Positions 32,710-42,218 of a stretch of 64,000 nucleotides of DNA are shown in pieces. The position numbers and the translations under genes were made by a program. Location: assembly GCF_000284515.1 (NCBI RefSeq), contig NC_017668.1, positions 558,001-622,000 of the forward strand, written 5' to 3'. A model generated the notes under the pieces. The model ran no database searches. It was not told where the DNA came from and was given only the letters and a program-made list of their open reading frames with translations. Every line of letters starts with the position of its first letter. Position 1 is the first letter of the stretch. Origin of the DNA: Halobacillus halophilus DSM 2266 (GTDB lineage: Bacteria; Bacillota; Bacilli; Bacillales; Halobacillaceae).

Positions 32710-33490
32710 ACGCTCCCATTACTTGAAGACTTGATTTCGAGATAAATGGGTCCGTTGTCAAAAAAGGGAAGGCGGCTACGGAAACAACTCGTCTTGTTCC
32801 ATCACCCAGACACTCGAGACATAAGCCGCTCATCAACGGATTGAAAAACCGCCATCCTTTTGATGGTCGGCTTATGCTGGTCGTGTCTTTCGGGGTGATT
32901 CTACATTTGAACACTTTCCTGCGGCCCTACACGACGTAGGGTCGATCGACGTTGCCACAGGACGTGGTGACTTTAGTCGATCCTCCTTTTAAATGAGCCT
33001 CCGCGGTCGTTTCACTCCCTGTGGGGTCTCGCCTAGCTCCTTCTCCCGCGGGAGTCTCATCGTTTCCTCCGCCACCCCAACGACCTCTAGTGAACGGACC
33101 CTTACAATAGGAGACAGGAACCATACTGTATCTGCCTCAAATGCTTCTAGTAAGGGTTGCTACACGCAAACAAACAACCAAAACCAGGGTGGATTATAGA
33201 TGCTCCTTGGTCATTGGAAGGCGATTATGCAGAGATTTCGGACTCTCCATGATTGCAAAGGGCGGAAGGGAACGGCGAAGACTCCTGTGGGATGAACATG
33301 ATCGGTGAGATCCCGGAAGGCGTAGCCTGAGGAAGCTCACCACAGAAGAGGAGGTTCGACTAAGAACGCCACGTCGTGTGGCAACATCGAACGACCCTGC
33401 GTCGTGCAGGGCCGGAAAGCGAACTCGTTCCCTGGAGCCCCTTCTCCATCCAATATCTCGAAACTGAGCCTTCCACAATACGGCCCTTTA
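32710..33490 (+). mobile_element. Dispersed inverted-repeat element, copy 3 (enlarged by nested inserts)
   Basis: Left inverted repeat 32722-32744 (TTGAAGACTTGATTTCGAGA) and right 33454-33476 (TATCTCGAAACTGAGCCTTC), with tips CGCTCCC and GGCCCTTTAG as in copy 1. Module A (about 32770-33080) is interrupted by a palindromic insert at about 32791-32914, and both modules A and B carry the extra CGACGTTGCCACAGG-type arm (in A at about 32922-32990, in B at about 33350-33414). No gene is present; the open frames show repeat-derived sequence. Confidence 0.72.
32791..32914 (+). repeat. Palindromic insert inside element copy 3
   Basis: Long imperfect hairpin: GACACTCGAGACATAAGCCG ... ATCAA pairs with TTGATGGTCGGCTTATG ... 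TCGTGTC. It splits module A between CTCG and TTTCCT, which are contiguous in copies 1 and 4. No other copy was seen in the window. Confidence 0.65.
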
Positions 33491-33664
33491 GTTTAATAGA
33501 TCCTGATTTTTACAAATTCTTAATGTTACTGAAATCCTAATAAGCCGGGAATTTTAATAGATAGGAACATCTACATATTTTGTCCCGAGTCTCCGGATGT
33601 AGTATAGTTAGAATGAGCGTGAGAATTCTGACAATAGTGTAATAGGAAGAAAGGGGTACACCTA

Positions 33665-34630
33665 ATGAATCAGCAAACATTTTTATATCAGCCAAAGATT
33701 TCTGATGTGATGAAAAATATTAATAAGGTGATGATTGGGAAAGAAGAAGCGGCTTTACTAAGCATTGTGGCTTTGCTCGCGAAAGGGCACGTACTGCTTG
33801 AAGATGTCCCGGGCGTAGGAAAGACGATGCTTGTAAAAACCCTTGCCAAATCCTTGGATTGTGAGTTTAAACGAATTCAGTTCACCCCAGATTTGCTGCC
33901 ATCTGACGTTACAGGTGTTTCTATATATAATCCAAAAGAAATGGAATTCGAATTTAAGCCTGGTCCTATTCTAGGAAATATTGTGTTGGCAGATGAGATT
34001 AACCGTACTTCTCCGAAAACTCAATCCGCTTTACTGGAAGGTATGGAAGAAACGAGTATTACGGTAGATGGAAACGCTGTGCCTCTTAAAGATCCTTTCT
34101 TTGTCATGGCTACCCAGAACCCCATTGAATATGAAGGAACGTACCCGCTGCCTGAAGCTCAGTTGGATCGTTTTTTGTTAAAGATGAAAATGGGATACCC
34201 TACTGCAAGTCAGGAAATGGAGATGCTGAGCCGGACATCAGGCGGCCATCCGATCAATGAGATATCGTCTGTAATTACCCGCGATGAGCTGGTGGCCTTA
34301 CAGAAAGAAGTCGAAGAAGTGTATGTGGACACAACCGTAAACCGCTATATTATTGACTTAGTTACAGGCACTCGAAATCATGAAGGTGTCTATCTGGGTG
34401 TGAGCCCTCGTGGATCGATTTCCCTCATGAAAGCTGCTAAAGCCTATGCATTTGTTCACGACCGTGATTATGTTGTGCCCGATGATGTCCAGTACCTTGC
34501 CCCTTATGTATTGTCACACCGTATGATTCTTACTTCTGAAGCGAATTTTGAAGGAGCAACGCCTGAAAGTATTATCGAAGAGCTGCTCTCCGCCACTTCC
34601 ATTCCTGTAAAGAGGAATATTAGTGAATGA
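33665..34630 (+). CDS. yeaC: MoxR-family AAA+ ATPase
   Basis: 321 residues. Walker A 'EDVPGVGKTMLVKTLA' near 45, Walker B 'ILADEINRTSPKTQSALLEGMEE' near 105, and sensor regions 'FFVMATQNPIEYEGTYPLPEAQLDRF' near 140. It is the first gene of a three-gene operon (MoxR, DUF58, transglutaminase) with 4-bp and 1-bp overlaps, the same order as yeaC-yeaD-yebA before guaA in B. subtilis. MoxR proteins act as chaperone-like ATPases that remodel partner proteins; the physiological role of this operon is not settled. Confidence 0.88.
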   Translation: MNQQTFLYQPKISDVMKNINKVMIGKEEAALLSIVALLAKGHVLLEDVPGVGKTMLVKTLAKSLDCEFKRIQFTPDLLPSDVTGVSIYNPKEMEFEFKPGPILGNIVLADEINRTSPKTQSALLEGMEETSITVDGNAVPLKDPFFVMATQNPIEYEGTYPLPEAQLDRFLLKMKMGYPTASQEMEMLSRTSGGHPINEISSVITRDELVALQKEVEEVYVDTTVNRYIIDLVTGTRNHEGVYLGVSPRGSISLMKAAKAYAFVHDRDYVVPDDVQYLAPYVLSHRMILTSEANFEGATPESIIEELLSATSIPVKRNISE

Positions 34631-35892
34631 GACAGACTTTTCAATTCACGGCTAAACTCCTCGTTGTATTGACATTGTTTACTGTTTTATTTTCTTATGC
34701 AATGTTTCAGGGAGGCTTTGTCAGCTGGTTTCTCTTCTACGCATTTCTTCCTTTTCTCGTCTACATGACAGGGGTACTGCTTTATCCAATAAACGACTGG
34801 AAGGTAGAACGTAAACTCTCCAAAAGGGTCGCTACAGGAGGCGAAAGTGTTGAGGTTAATGTGACACTGACAAGAAGAATCCCTTTTCCGATTTATTATT
34901 GCGTTATTGAAGAGTATCTCCCTGAGTCCCTCAAGAAACAGGACCGTCATCTAGAGAAATTCAGAGATATGGAGAAAGCGAATGAATTTCAGCAGGACAG
35001 AATTGTTAAGAAAGTCACGTTCCCCTGGTTCAAGAGACATTTACGCTACCATTATGAGCTTGAGAAGCTTCCGCGTGGAGAGCACCAGTTCAAGGCTTTC
35101 CGCATCAAAACCGGGGACTTTTTTGGGTTTATTAAAAAAGAGCACGTGTATCAGGAAGAGGATAAACTCCTCGTCTTTCCTTATAAGCGTCCAGTGAAAA
35201 TGCGTGAGCGTGTGTACAGCTTTGAACAGGGAGCGAGCCCCTCTTTTAAACTCAATGAAAAAAATACGAACGTCGTCACAGGTGTTCGTGAATATAGGCA
35301 AGGCGACCGCTTTGCCTGGGTGGATTGGAAGACTACTGCCAAAAAGAATCAAATGATGACGAAAGAATTTGAGCAGGAAAAAAGTGTCGATATGCTTATC
35401 ATTTTGAATGCAGTCTATCACCCTTCCATGAACCCTGTGAGCTTTGAAGGCTCCGTTGAATTCACCGCCTCTTTATTAGAGGAACTTCATAAAAAATCTT
35501 CTCAGCTTGCTTTCATGACTCTTGGAGATGGACGAGCGTATTTTCCGTTTCATCAGAATCATTCACAGACCCACCAAATTCAGGGCCATCTTGCTAAAAT
35601 AAGGCCGCTCGGCCGTGTACCGTTTTCACAGCAGCTGGACCGTGAACGGGCTCAGATTCCTTCAGGGACGATTGCATTAGTGATCAGTCATTACTTAGAT
35701 GAGAATACCGAACAATCCCTCGTGAAATTAGCGAAAAAAAGTAAGCGTCTTGTCTTTTTTTATGTGCGCCCGCGCGAGCAGTTGAACTTTCAAGACCATC
35801 AGCACATTAAGCTGTTAAAAAATCAGGGAGTCGTTGTTCAAGTATTATCAGAGGAGCAATTGATACAACAAGAATTTGAGGTGAGTACCTGA
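34627..35892 (+). CDS. yeaD: DUF58 protein
   Basis: 421 residues. Two N-terminal membrane helices (about 9-27 and 31-53), then a soluble region with the DUF58 signature 'GVREYRQGDRFAWVDWKTTAKKNQMMTKEFEQEKS' near 220 and a von Willebrand-A-like remainder. Starts within the stop of the MoxR gene (ATGA). It likely works with the MoxR ATPase and the transglutaminase at the membrane. Function unknown. Confidence 0.85.
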   Translation: MRQTFQFTAKLLVVLTLFTVLFSYAMFQGGFVSWFLFYAFLPFLVYMTGVLLYPINDWKVERKLSKRVATGGESVEVNVTLTRRIPFPIYYCVIEEYLPESLKKQDRHLEKFRDMEKANEFQQDRIVKKVTFPWFKRHLRYHYELEKLPRGEHQFKAFRIKTGDFFGFIKKEHVYQEEDKLLVFPYKRPVKMRERVYSFEQGASPSFKLNEKNTNVVTGVREYRQGDRFAWVDWKTTAKKNQMMTKEFEQEKSVDMLIILNAVYHPSMNPVSFEGSVEFTASLLEELHKKSSQLAFMTLGDGRAYFPFHQNHSQTHQIQGHLAKIRPLGRVPFSQQLDRERAQIPSGTIALVISHYLDENTEQSLVKLAKKSKRLVFFYVRPREQLNFQDHQHIKLLKNQGVVVQVLSEEQLIQQEFEVST

Positions 35893-38096
35893 TGCCAAAT
35901 ACATTTAATGACCAGCGCTCTACTGTGTTTAAACTTATGATCTATGTAATTGGTTTCCTATTATTCTGTGAATGGCTTCTGCCTTTGGAGGCTATTACGG
36001 AAACGAAAAATGTGACGATCTTTTTTATTTATGCAACGTTTTGTTTTTTCGTCTCTTTTATTCAGGTTCCATGGTACTTATCTATGCCCCTCAAACTGTT
36101 GGGATTAGCCTTTATATTGGACGGGCTCTATATTGCCGAAACCATTTTCAGCCGCAATTGGTTTTCTGTCCTCTATGATCAAATCGTCTTTAATGTCCAG
36201 GTGATTCAGGCACAGGAGTGGTGGCAGATGACTCCTTTATTCCGGAGTCTGCTTTTCCTCATCCTATTATGGTTAATGAGTTACTTGCTGTTTTACTGGA
36301 TTGTAGTCGCTAACCGTATGTTCGTGTTCGTACTGCTTACGCTTATTTACGTTACGGTGGTCGATACGTTTACCGTATACGATGGAAAATGGGCGATCAT
36401 CCGCACATTCGTGCTGGCAATGGCCGCTCTTGGTGTTACCAGCTTCCACAAAGAGATGGATAAAGAATCGATTGGTTTGAACGGGTTTAAAAAAGGTCAC
36501 CTGTGGGTGCTGCCTTTGCTTGCGATCATCCTGTTTTCAACGGTTGCGGCTTATGCTTCTCCCAAACTTTCGCCGCAGTGGCCGGACCCCGTTCCCTTTA
36601 TCCAGAGTGCTGCAGGAGGCGCTGGACCTGGAGGGAGCGGTGTCGTCCAAAAGGTTGGCTACGGTGAAAACGATAGTCGTCTAGGAGGATCCTTTATTCA
36701 GGACGATACCCGTGTCTTTACAGCCATGGCCGATGGAGAAAGGTACTGGAGAATTGAATCGAAAGATACGTACACCGGAAAAGGCTGGGAAGATACATTG
36801 GAAGATCCGGTCCAAACGGTTTCTCCTGACAATATTCCTTTTCAAACCTTTACGGATGAAGTCGAAGTAGAAGAACAGCAGTCCCTTATCGAGTTAACTA
36901 GTGAAGCTGATTTTCAAAAACTGGTGTATCCATATGGCGTCACTTCACTTGATTCTTACCCCGAAGATTATAGGCTTCGGATTCATGAAAATACCGGTGA
37001 AATGGATACACTCAAAGGAGATTCCAAAGCTAAGCTGAACAGATACGTCATCAACTATGATTTTCCTTCTTTTGAATATGATCAGCTTCGGGAATCGAGC
37101 ACTGACGACCCGGAAGAGATCAAAGAGAACTACTTGCAGCTTCCAGATTCCCTGCCGGGGCGAGTGCGCAACCTCGCCAGTCAAATTGTCGAGGAAGCAG
37201 ACAATCGGTATGATAAAGCGAAAGCTGTAGAGTCGTATTTTTCATCGAATGGATTCGAATATTCAACGACCGATGTACCGGTGCCTGATGAAAATGAGGA
37301 CTATGTGAACCAGTTTTTATTTGAATCTCAAATCGGATACTGTGATAACTTCTCCACGTCCATGGTGGTTATGCTGAGGTCAGAAGGCATTCCGGCCCGC
37401 TGGGTAAAAGGGTTCACAGCTGGAGAGCGAATTGATGCAACAGATACTACGTACACCGATGGACTCCAGAATAAATATGAAATCACAAGTGGCAATGCGC
37501 ATTCATGGGTGGAAGTTTATTTTCCAGATGTCGGCTGGGTTCCATTCGAACCAACGAAAGGGTTCACGAACAACGCGGATTTCTATACAGATATAGAGAC
37601 CGACGACAGTGACTCGGCAGCTTCAGGTTCAGATACGGAAACCCCTGAAGACAATATGGGCAACCCGCAGCAAATGGAGGAGCAGGAGGCAGCCTCTGAT
37701 TCTGAGTCCGTAAACATCGATTCAGAACAGAGCTATGTATGGGTCTATGTTCTGGCTGGATTTCTACTCCTGACTTTACTTGTTCTGTATGTGACTCGTT
37801 ACAAGTGGATCTCCGCTTTTCTCATTCGACACTATCGAAAAAAAGAGGATGAGGAAACGTATGAAAAAGCCTACCAATATTTACTAAAAGTACTCGATCA
37901 TAAAGGGTTCAAGCGGAAACCCGAACAGACGCTCAGAGATTATGCCTTCGTCGTCGACCGCCACTTCCAGTCCAATGACATGCGGCGTTTGACGAATGAT
38001 TACGAGCGGGTTCTGTACAGAAATGAGAGTCGCCGTTCCCATTGGCCGAAAGTCACTGAATTATGGGAAAATTTAATTAAAAAAGCATTGTCTTGA
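35892..38096 (+). CDS. yebA: Membrane-anchored transglutaminase-like protein (TgpA type)
   Basis: 734 residues. Five or six N-terminal membrane helices to about 225, an extracytoplasmic region with a transglutaminase core ('IGYCDNFSTSMVVMLRSEGIPARWVKGF' with catalytic Cys near 480, 'NAHSWVEVYFPDVGWVPFEPT' with His and Asp near 535), an acidic Ser/Asp linker, one more helix near 620 and a cytoplasmic DUF4129-like tail. It overlaps the DUF58 gene by one base (TGATG). It could crosslink or hydrolyse amide bonds outside the membrane. Confidence 0.85.
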   Translation: MPNTFNDQRSTVFKLMIYVIGFLLFCEWLLPLEAITETKNVTIFFIYATFCFFVSFIQVPWYLSMPLKLLGLAFILDGLYIAETIFSRNWFSVLYDQIVFNVQVIQAQEWWQMTPLFRSLLFLILLWLMSYLLFYWIVVANRMFVFVLLTLIYVTVVDTFTVYDGKWAIIRTFVLAMAALGVTSFHKEMDKESIGLNGFKKGHLWVLPLLAIILFSTVAAYASPKLSPQWPDPVPFIQSAAGGAGPGGSGVVQKVGYGENDSRLGGSFIQDDTRVFTAMADGERYWRIESKDTYTGKGWEDTLEDPVQTVSPDNIPFQTFTDEVEVEEQQSLIELTSEADFQKLVYPYGVTSLDSYPEDYRLRIHENTGEMDTLKGDSKAKLNRYVINYDFPSFEYDQLRESSTDDPEEIKENYLQLPDSLPGRVRNLASQIVEEADNRYDKAKAVESYFSSNGFEYSTTDVPVPDENEDYVNQFLFESQIGYCDNFSTSMVVMLRSEGIPARWVKGFTAGERIDATDTTYTDGLQNKYEITSGNAHSWVEVYFPDVGWVPFEPTKGFTNNADFYTDIETDDSDSAASGSDTETPEDNMGNPQQMEEQEAASDSESVNIDSEQSYVWVYVLAGFLLLTLLVLYVTRYKWISAFLIRHYRKKEDEETYEKAYQYLLKVLDHKGFKRKPEQTLRDYAFVVDRHFQSNDMRRLTNDYERVLYRNESRRSHWPKVTELWENLIKKALS

Positions 38097-38121
38097 TTCC
38101 TGTCAGAACCGTTGATAGAAT
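38093..38121 (+). promoter_or_regulatory. Promoter of guaA
   Basis: TTGATT and TAGAAT, 17 bp apart, overlapping the end of the yebA-like gene. No PurR-type box was seen here, unlike at pbuG and purE. Confidence 0.6.
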
Positions 38122-38142
38122 GAATGGAAATTAGACGCATTC

Positions 38143-38216
38143 TTCCTTCGTATATCCTCGAGAATATGGCTCGAGAGTCTCTACCGGGGCACCGTAAATG
38201 TCCTGACTATGAAGGT
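38143..38216 (+). ncRNA. Guanine-type purine riboswitch before guaA
   Basis: Aptamer with P1 CCTTC/GAAGG, P2 CTCGAG-AATATGG-CTCGAG, P3 around CCGTAAA, junction TCTCTACC and 3' junction GACTATG. The C in GACTATG (position 74 of the class) pairs with guanine or hypoxanthine rather than adenine. Confidence 0.92.
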
Positions 38217-38245
38217 GGGGATCACGTGACGAGATATGCACGGAT

Positions 38246-38299
38246 GGATTTCTGCCTTCGCCTGAATTATTTTAACGGGAAGGTGGGAATCCTTTTTTT
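38246..38299 (+). terminator. Regulated terminator of the guaA riboswitch
   Basis: GGATTTCTGCCTTC pairs with GAAGGTGGGAATCC, followed by a T run. The 5' arm (CTGCCTTC) can instead pair with the aptamer 3' strand GAAGGTGGGG, giving the antiterminator when no ligand is bound. Confidence 0.85.
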
Positions 38300-38347
38300 A
38301 TAGGCCCCTGGTCGTGCGTTTTTTCTAATGAAAAGGAGTGGAAAGAT

Positions 38348-39886
38348 ATGGAGCAGGTCCAAGGTATGATCCTGGTACTGGATTTCGGAAGTCAATATAA
38401 CCAATTAATTACCCGCCGTATACGTGAGTTCGGGGTTTATAGTGAACTTCATTCTCATAAGATGACGGTTGAAGAGATCAAGGAACTGAACCCAAGCGGG
38501 ATTATTCTTTCTGGCGGACCTAACAGTGTCTATGGAGAACATAGCTTCCGTTGTGACGAAGGTCTGTTTGAGTTGGGGATCCCGGTGCTTGGCATTTGTT
38601 ATGGCATGCAGCTGATGACTCACCATTTCAAAGGAAAAGTGGAGCGTGCGAATGAACGCGAGTACGGAAAAGCAGAGATTAACATAGCTGAAGATCCGGC
38701 TATCTTTAAGAAAACTCCCCGGAATCAGACGGTCTGGATGAGCCATAGTGATAAAGTCATTGACCCGCCTCAAGGCTTTGTCGTAGATGCGACCAGTCCT
38801 TCCTGCCCTGTAGCTGCGATGAGCAATGGGGAAATTAATATGTACGGTGTTCAATTTCACCCGGAAGTGCGTCATTCCGAGTATGGCAATGATATCTTGC
38901 GCAGCTTCGTATTTGATGTATGTGATGCGAAGGACGACTGGACAATGGAGCACGTGGTGGAAATGGAAGTAGAGAAAATCCGCGATCAAGTCGGGGACCG
39001 TAAAGTATTGTGCGCGCTAAGCGGCGGAGTAGATTCCTCTGTTGTTGCAGCGCTGATTCACCGTGCGATCGGAGACCAGCTGACTTGTATTTTCGTTGAT
39101 CACGGACTGCTTCGAAAGAATGAAGCAGACGACGTCATGCGCACGCTTGGCGACGGTTTCAATATGAATATTATTAAAGTAGATGCCAAAGACCGATTCC
39201 TAAGCAAGCTTGAAGGCGTATCCGACCCTGAAAAGAAACGGAAAATCATCGGTAATGAGTTTATTTATGTGTTTGATGATGAGGCTGATAAACTGAAGGA
39301 AATTGACTATCTCGCTCAGGGAACTCTTTATACCGATATTATTGAGAGTGGTACGGAAACGGCTCAAACGATTAAATCCCACCACAATGTCGGGGGCCTT
39401 CCTGAGGAAATGGAACTGCAGTTGATCGAGCCTTTGAACACACTCTTCAAAGACGAAGTGCGTGCGCTTGGAACAGAGCTTGGTGTACCGGAACATATCG
39501 TTTGGCGCCAGCCATTCCCAGGACCTGGACTTGCGATCCGCGTATTAGGTGCGATTACGGAAGAGAAGCTTAAAATCGTTCGTGAATCCGATGCGATTTT
39601 GCGTGAAGAAATTAAGGAAGCAGGACTTGACCGTGATATCTGGCAGTATTTCACCGTCCTTCCGGATATTCGATCCGTTGGAGTGATGGGCGATGAGCGG
39701 ACGTATGACTATACAATCGGCATTCGTGCGGTTACATCCATTGATGGGATGACGTCCGATTGGGCTCGCATTCCCTGGGACGTTTTGGAGAAAATCTCCA
39801 CCCGCATCGTGAATCAGGTCGATCACATCAACCGAGTGGTTTATGACGTAACGAGTAAGCCGCCGGCTACGATTGAATGGGAATAA
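38348..39886 (+). CDS. guaA: GMP synthase (glutamine-hydrolysing)
   Basis: 512 residues. Class I glutaminase domain 1-195 with nucleophile Cys84 in 'GICYGMQL' and the His/Glu pair 'FHPEVRHSE' near 170. ATP pyrophosphatase domain with the P-loop '[13 protein letters not shown]' near 225, and a C-terminal dimerisation domain ending '[15 protein letters not shown]'. It converts XMP to GMP. It is controlled by the riboswitch upstream so that guanine shuts it off. AAAGGAGTGG lies before the ATG. Confidence 0.97.
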   Translation: MEQVQGMILVLDFGSQYNQLITRRIREFGVYSELHSHKMTVEEIKELNPSGIILSGGPNSVYGEHSFRCDEGLFELGIPVLGICYGMQLMTHHFKGKVERANEREYGKAEINIAEDPAIFKKTPRNQTVWMSHSDKVIDPPQGFVVDATSPSCPVAAMSNGEINMYGVQFHPEVRHSEYGNDILRSFVFDVCDAKDDWTMEHVVEMEVEKIRDQVGDRKVLCALSGGVDSSVVAALIHRAIGDQLTCIFVDHGLLRKNEADDVMRTLGDGFNMNIIKVDAKDRFLSKLEGVSDPEKKRKIIGNEFIYVFDDEADKLKEIDYLAQGTLYTDIIESGTETAQTIKSHHNVGGLPEEMELQLIEPLNTLFKDEVRALGTELGVPEHIVWRQPFPGPGLAIRVLGAITEEKLKIVRESDAILREEIKEAGLDRDIWQYFTVLPDIRSVGVMGDERTYDYTIGIRAVTSIDGMTSDWARIPWDVLEKISTRIVNQVDHINRVVYDVTSKPPATIEWE

Positions 39887-39926
39887 ACGAACATTAAAGT
39901 TATTTTTGATAAATAATGTTCGGGAA
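39882..39926 (+). promoter_or_regulatory. PurR operator (PurBox pair) before pbuG
   Basis: AATAAACGAACATT (39882-39895) and inverted TAATGTTCGGGAA (39914-39926) match the CGAACATT PurBoxes of B. subtilis PurR, arranged as inverted arms. The first arm overlaps the guaA stop codon. Confidence 0.8.
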
Positions 39927-39931
39927 TGGGG

Positions 39932-39961
39932 TTGACGAACTACAGTCTTCCCTAGTAAGAT
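39932..39961 (+). promoter_or_regulatory. Promoter of pbuG
   Basis: TTGACG and TAAGAT with an 18-bp spacer, just downstream of the PurBoxes. Confidence 0.6.
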
Positions 39962-39984
39962 AGAGAAAAATTAAGAATTAGTAA

Positions 39985-40060
39985 CACCGCCGTATAATTT
40001 TGGGGATAAGGCCCATGAGTTTCTACCGGACCGCCGTAAACTGGTCTGACTACGCTGGTG
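39985..40060 (+). ncRNA. Guanine-type purine riboswitch before pbuG
   Basis: P1 CACC/GGTG, junction TTTCTACC, P3 GGACCGCCGTAAACTGGTCT and 3' junction GACTACG with the guanine-selecting C. P2 is less regular (GGGGATAAGGCCCATG region). Confidence 0.88.
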
Positions 40061-40122
40061 AATAGTTGACGCCTTGCATGTGGTTTGTGCCTGGCTCATC
40101 TATTGCCTCCGTATATAGGTAG

Positions 40123-40152
40123 ACACTCTTGATCATTCAAGAGTGTTTTTTA
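40123..40152 (+). terminator. Terminator of the pbuG riboswitch
   Basis: ACACTCTTGA pairs perfectly with TCAAGAGTGT, followed by a T run, 70 bp before the coding sequence. Confidence 0.8.
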
Positions 40153-40219
40153 TTTGGGTTTTAACATAGAGATAACTCTCCGAATGGAGCGGCTGGTGAC
40201 TGTGAGGGAGGAAATAAGA

Positions 40220-41554
40220 ATGAGTAAATTTTTTAAGTTTAAGGAGCTGGGCACAAACTACCGTACGGAATTCATGGCGGGTCTTACGACATTTCTAGCG
40301 ATGGCCTATATTCTGTTCGTTAATCCGTCTACGCTTGCTCTTGATGGGATTGAGCAGCTTCCTGAAGGAGTAACGCGTATTGATAAAGGTGCTGTATTTA
40401 CAGCGACGGCCATAGCTGCTGCTGTTGGTACATTAATTATGGGTGTTTTTGCAAAATATCCAATTGCTCTTGCGCCTGGTATGGGACTGAATGCGTTTTT
40501 TGCTTATACAGTAGTTCTTGGATATGGCATTCCTTGGGAAACGGCACTGGCAGGTGTATTAGCATCCGGACTTATTTTTATTGTATTAACGGTAACCGGC
40601 CTGCGCCAAAAGATCATTGATGCGATTCCTGGGAACTTGAAACTGGCTGTTGGAGCAGGGATTGGTTTATTTATCGCTTTTATCGGCTTTCAAAATGCCG
40701 GTATTGTTCAGAACAGTGATGCGACGCTTGTACAGCTCGGTGACTTAACGGCTGGACCAACGATGCTTGCGATTTTCGGAATTATCGTATCTGTTGTATT
40801 CCTTTCTCTAGGCATTAAAGGCGGTATTTTCTACGGCATGGTGCTGACGTCTATTGCTGGAATGGTGACAGGTCTGATTGCACCGCCTACAGCAGTCAAT
40901 GACGTCGTAGGTGCTGCGCCAAGCGTGGCGCCAACTTTTGGGGCGGCTCTAACCCACTTTGGTGATATCTTTACGATTGAAATGCTAGTCGTTATTCTCA
41001 CCTTCTTGTTTGTCGACTTCTTCGATACAGCGGGAACGCTTGTAGCCGTGGCTACGCAGGCAGGATTCATGAAGGATAATAAATTGCCTCGTGCCGGACG
41101 CGCACTGTTTGCGGATTCTGCAGCGACTGTAGTTGGGTCCGTTGTAGGTACATCAACGACTACCTCTTACATCGAATCCACAGCAGGCGTAGGAGCCGGG
41201 GGACGAACAGGCTTTGCCTCTGTCGTAACGGCCGCCTTTTTCTTACTAGCGCTATTGTTTTCGCCATTATTATCCGTTGTAACCGCACAGGTCACTGCAC
41301 CAGCCTTGATTATTGTAGGTGTGCTGATGGCATCCACTTTGAAAAATATCGACTGGGATCAATTTGAAATCGGTGTTCCGGCTTTCTTTACCATTGCCGC
41401 TATGCCGCTTACGTACAGCATTGCTACGGGGATCGCAATTGGATTCATCTTTTATCCGATTACGATGCTGTTAAAAGGACGTTCTAAAGAAATTCACCCA
41501 ATTATGTACTTCTTGTTCGTCATCTTTGTTCTGTACTTTGTGTTCTTAGCTTAA
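40220..41554 (+). CDS. pbuG: Guanine/hypoxanthine permease (AzgA/NCS2-like family)
   Basis: 444 residues from the ATG at 40220 (GGGAGG upstream); an upstream in-frame ATG 66 bp earlier lacks a site. About 12 helices. 'NYRTEFMAGLTTFLAMAYILFVNP' near 12, 'IALAPGMGLNAFFAYTVV' near 80, 'VDFFDTAGTLVAVATQAG' near 262 and 'GTSTTTSYIESTAGVGAGGRTG' near 305 are hallmarks of the PbuG/PbuO group. It imports guanine and hypoxanthine. Under both PurR and riboswitch control. Confidence 0.93.
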   Translation: MSKFFKFKELGTNYRTEFMAGLTTFLAMAYILFVNPSTLALDGIEQLPEGVTRIDKGAVFTATAIAAAVGTLIMGVFAKYPIALAPGMGLNAFFAYTVVLGYGIPWETALAGVLASGLIFIVLTVTGLRQKIIDAIPGNLKLAVGAGIGLFIAFIGFQNAGIVQNSDATLVQLGDLTAGPTMLAIFGIIVSVVFLSLGIKGGIFYGMVLTSIAGMVTGLIAPPTAVNDVVGAAPSVAPTFGAALTHFGDIFTIEMLVVILTFLFVDFFDTAGTLVAVATQAGFMKDNKLPRAGRALFADSAATVVGSVVGTSTTTSYIESTAGVGAGGRTGFASVVTAAFFLLALLFSPLLSVVTAQVTAPALIIVGVLMASTLKNIDWDQFEIGVPAFFTIAAMPLTYSIATGIAIGFIFYPITMLLKGRSKEIHPIMYFLFVIFVLYFVFLA

Positions 41555-41586
41555 TGGAGGTATCTCAAGGTGCAGCTTATTCCATA

Positions 41587-42173
41587 TAAGCTCCCGATAC
41601 TGGAAGACTCAGTTTCGAGATAACTCGGGTCCGTTACTCCATGTGGAAGAGGGTTGGTGGGGGAATAACTCGCTTTCCTATGGGGGAACGGTGAGCTTCC
41701 TCGCTCGTTTCACTCCCTGCGGGATCTCACCTAGTCCCTTCTCCCGTGGGAGTCTCATCATTTCCCCATCAGCCCAACTCGATTAAGGGGATCGGACCCT
41801 TCCAGATGAGAAAGGTTCTCCTTCTTAATCTGAATGAAATGCTCATGACGGGCTATGTGTGTCGTTACATCCTAACTACATGGTCTAATACTTCATTATG
41901 CAGGTGATGGTTGAAGTGGTTTCGAGCTTCTGATTTGGCAAGGTCCGGAGGGGGATGATGAAGACTCCTGCGGGATGAACATGATCGGTGAGACCCCGGA
42001 GAGCTTTAGCTCGAGGAGGCTCAGCACAAGGGATGTTCGACTAAGATCGCCCGTCCTGTGGCAACGTCGAACGACCCTGCGTCGTGCAGGGCCGGAAAGC
42101 GAATCATCCCCCGCAGGACCTTTCTTCTTATAAAAAATCTCGAAACTGAGCTTTCCACAATCCGGCCCGATAG
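41587..42173 (+). mobile_element. Dispersed inverted-repeat element, copy 4
   Basis: Left inverted repeat 41601-41622 (GGAAGACTCAGTTTCGAGAT) and right 42137-42157 (ATCTCGAAACTGAGCTTTCC), with tips AAGCTCCC and GGCCCGATAGC. Module A is about 41650-41776 and module B about 41941-42120. Module B carries the extra arm TTCGACTAAGATCG ... CCTGCGTCGTGCAGGGCC (42034-42092). Linker and modules are closest to copy 1. It occupies the place where B. subtilis has yebC and yebD. Confidence 0.75.
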
Positions 42174-42185
42174 CGTAACTTATAA

Positions 42186-42218
42186 AAAACACGGCAGTCG
42201 TGGTGACTGCCGTGTTTA
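42186..42218 (-). terminator. Terminator of the Hsp20-like gene
   Basis: AAACACGGCAGTC pairs with GACTGCCGTGTTT, overlapping the stop codon. On the minus strand a T run follows. Confidence 0.85.
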
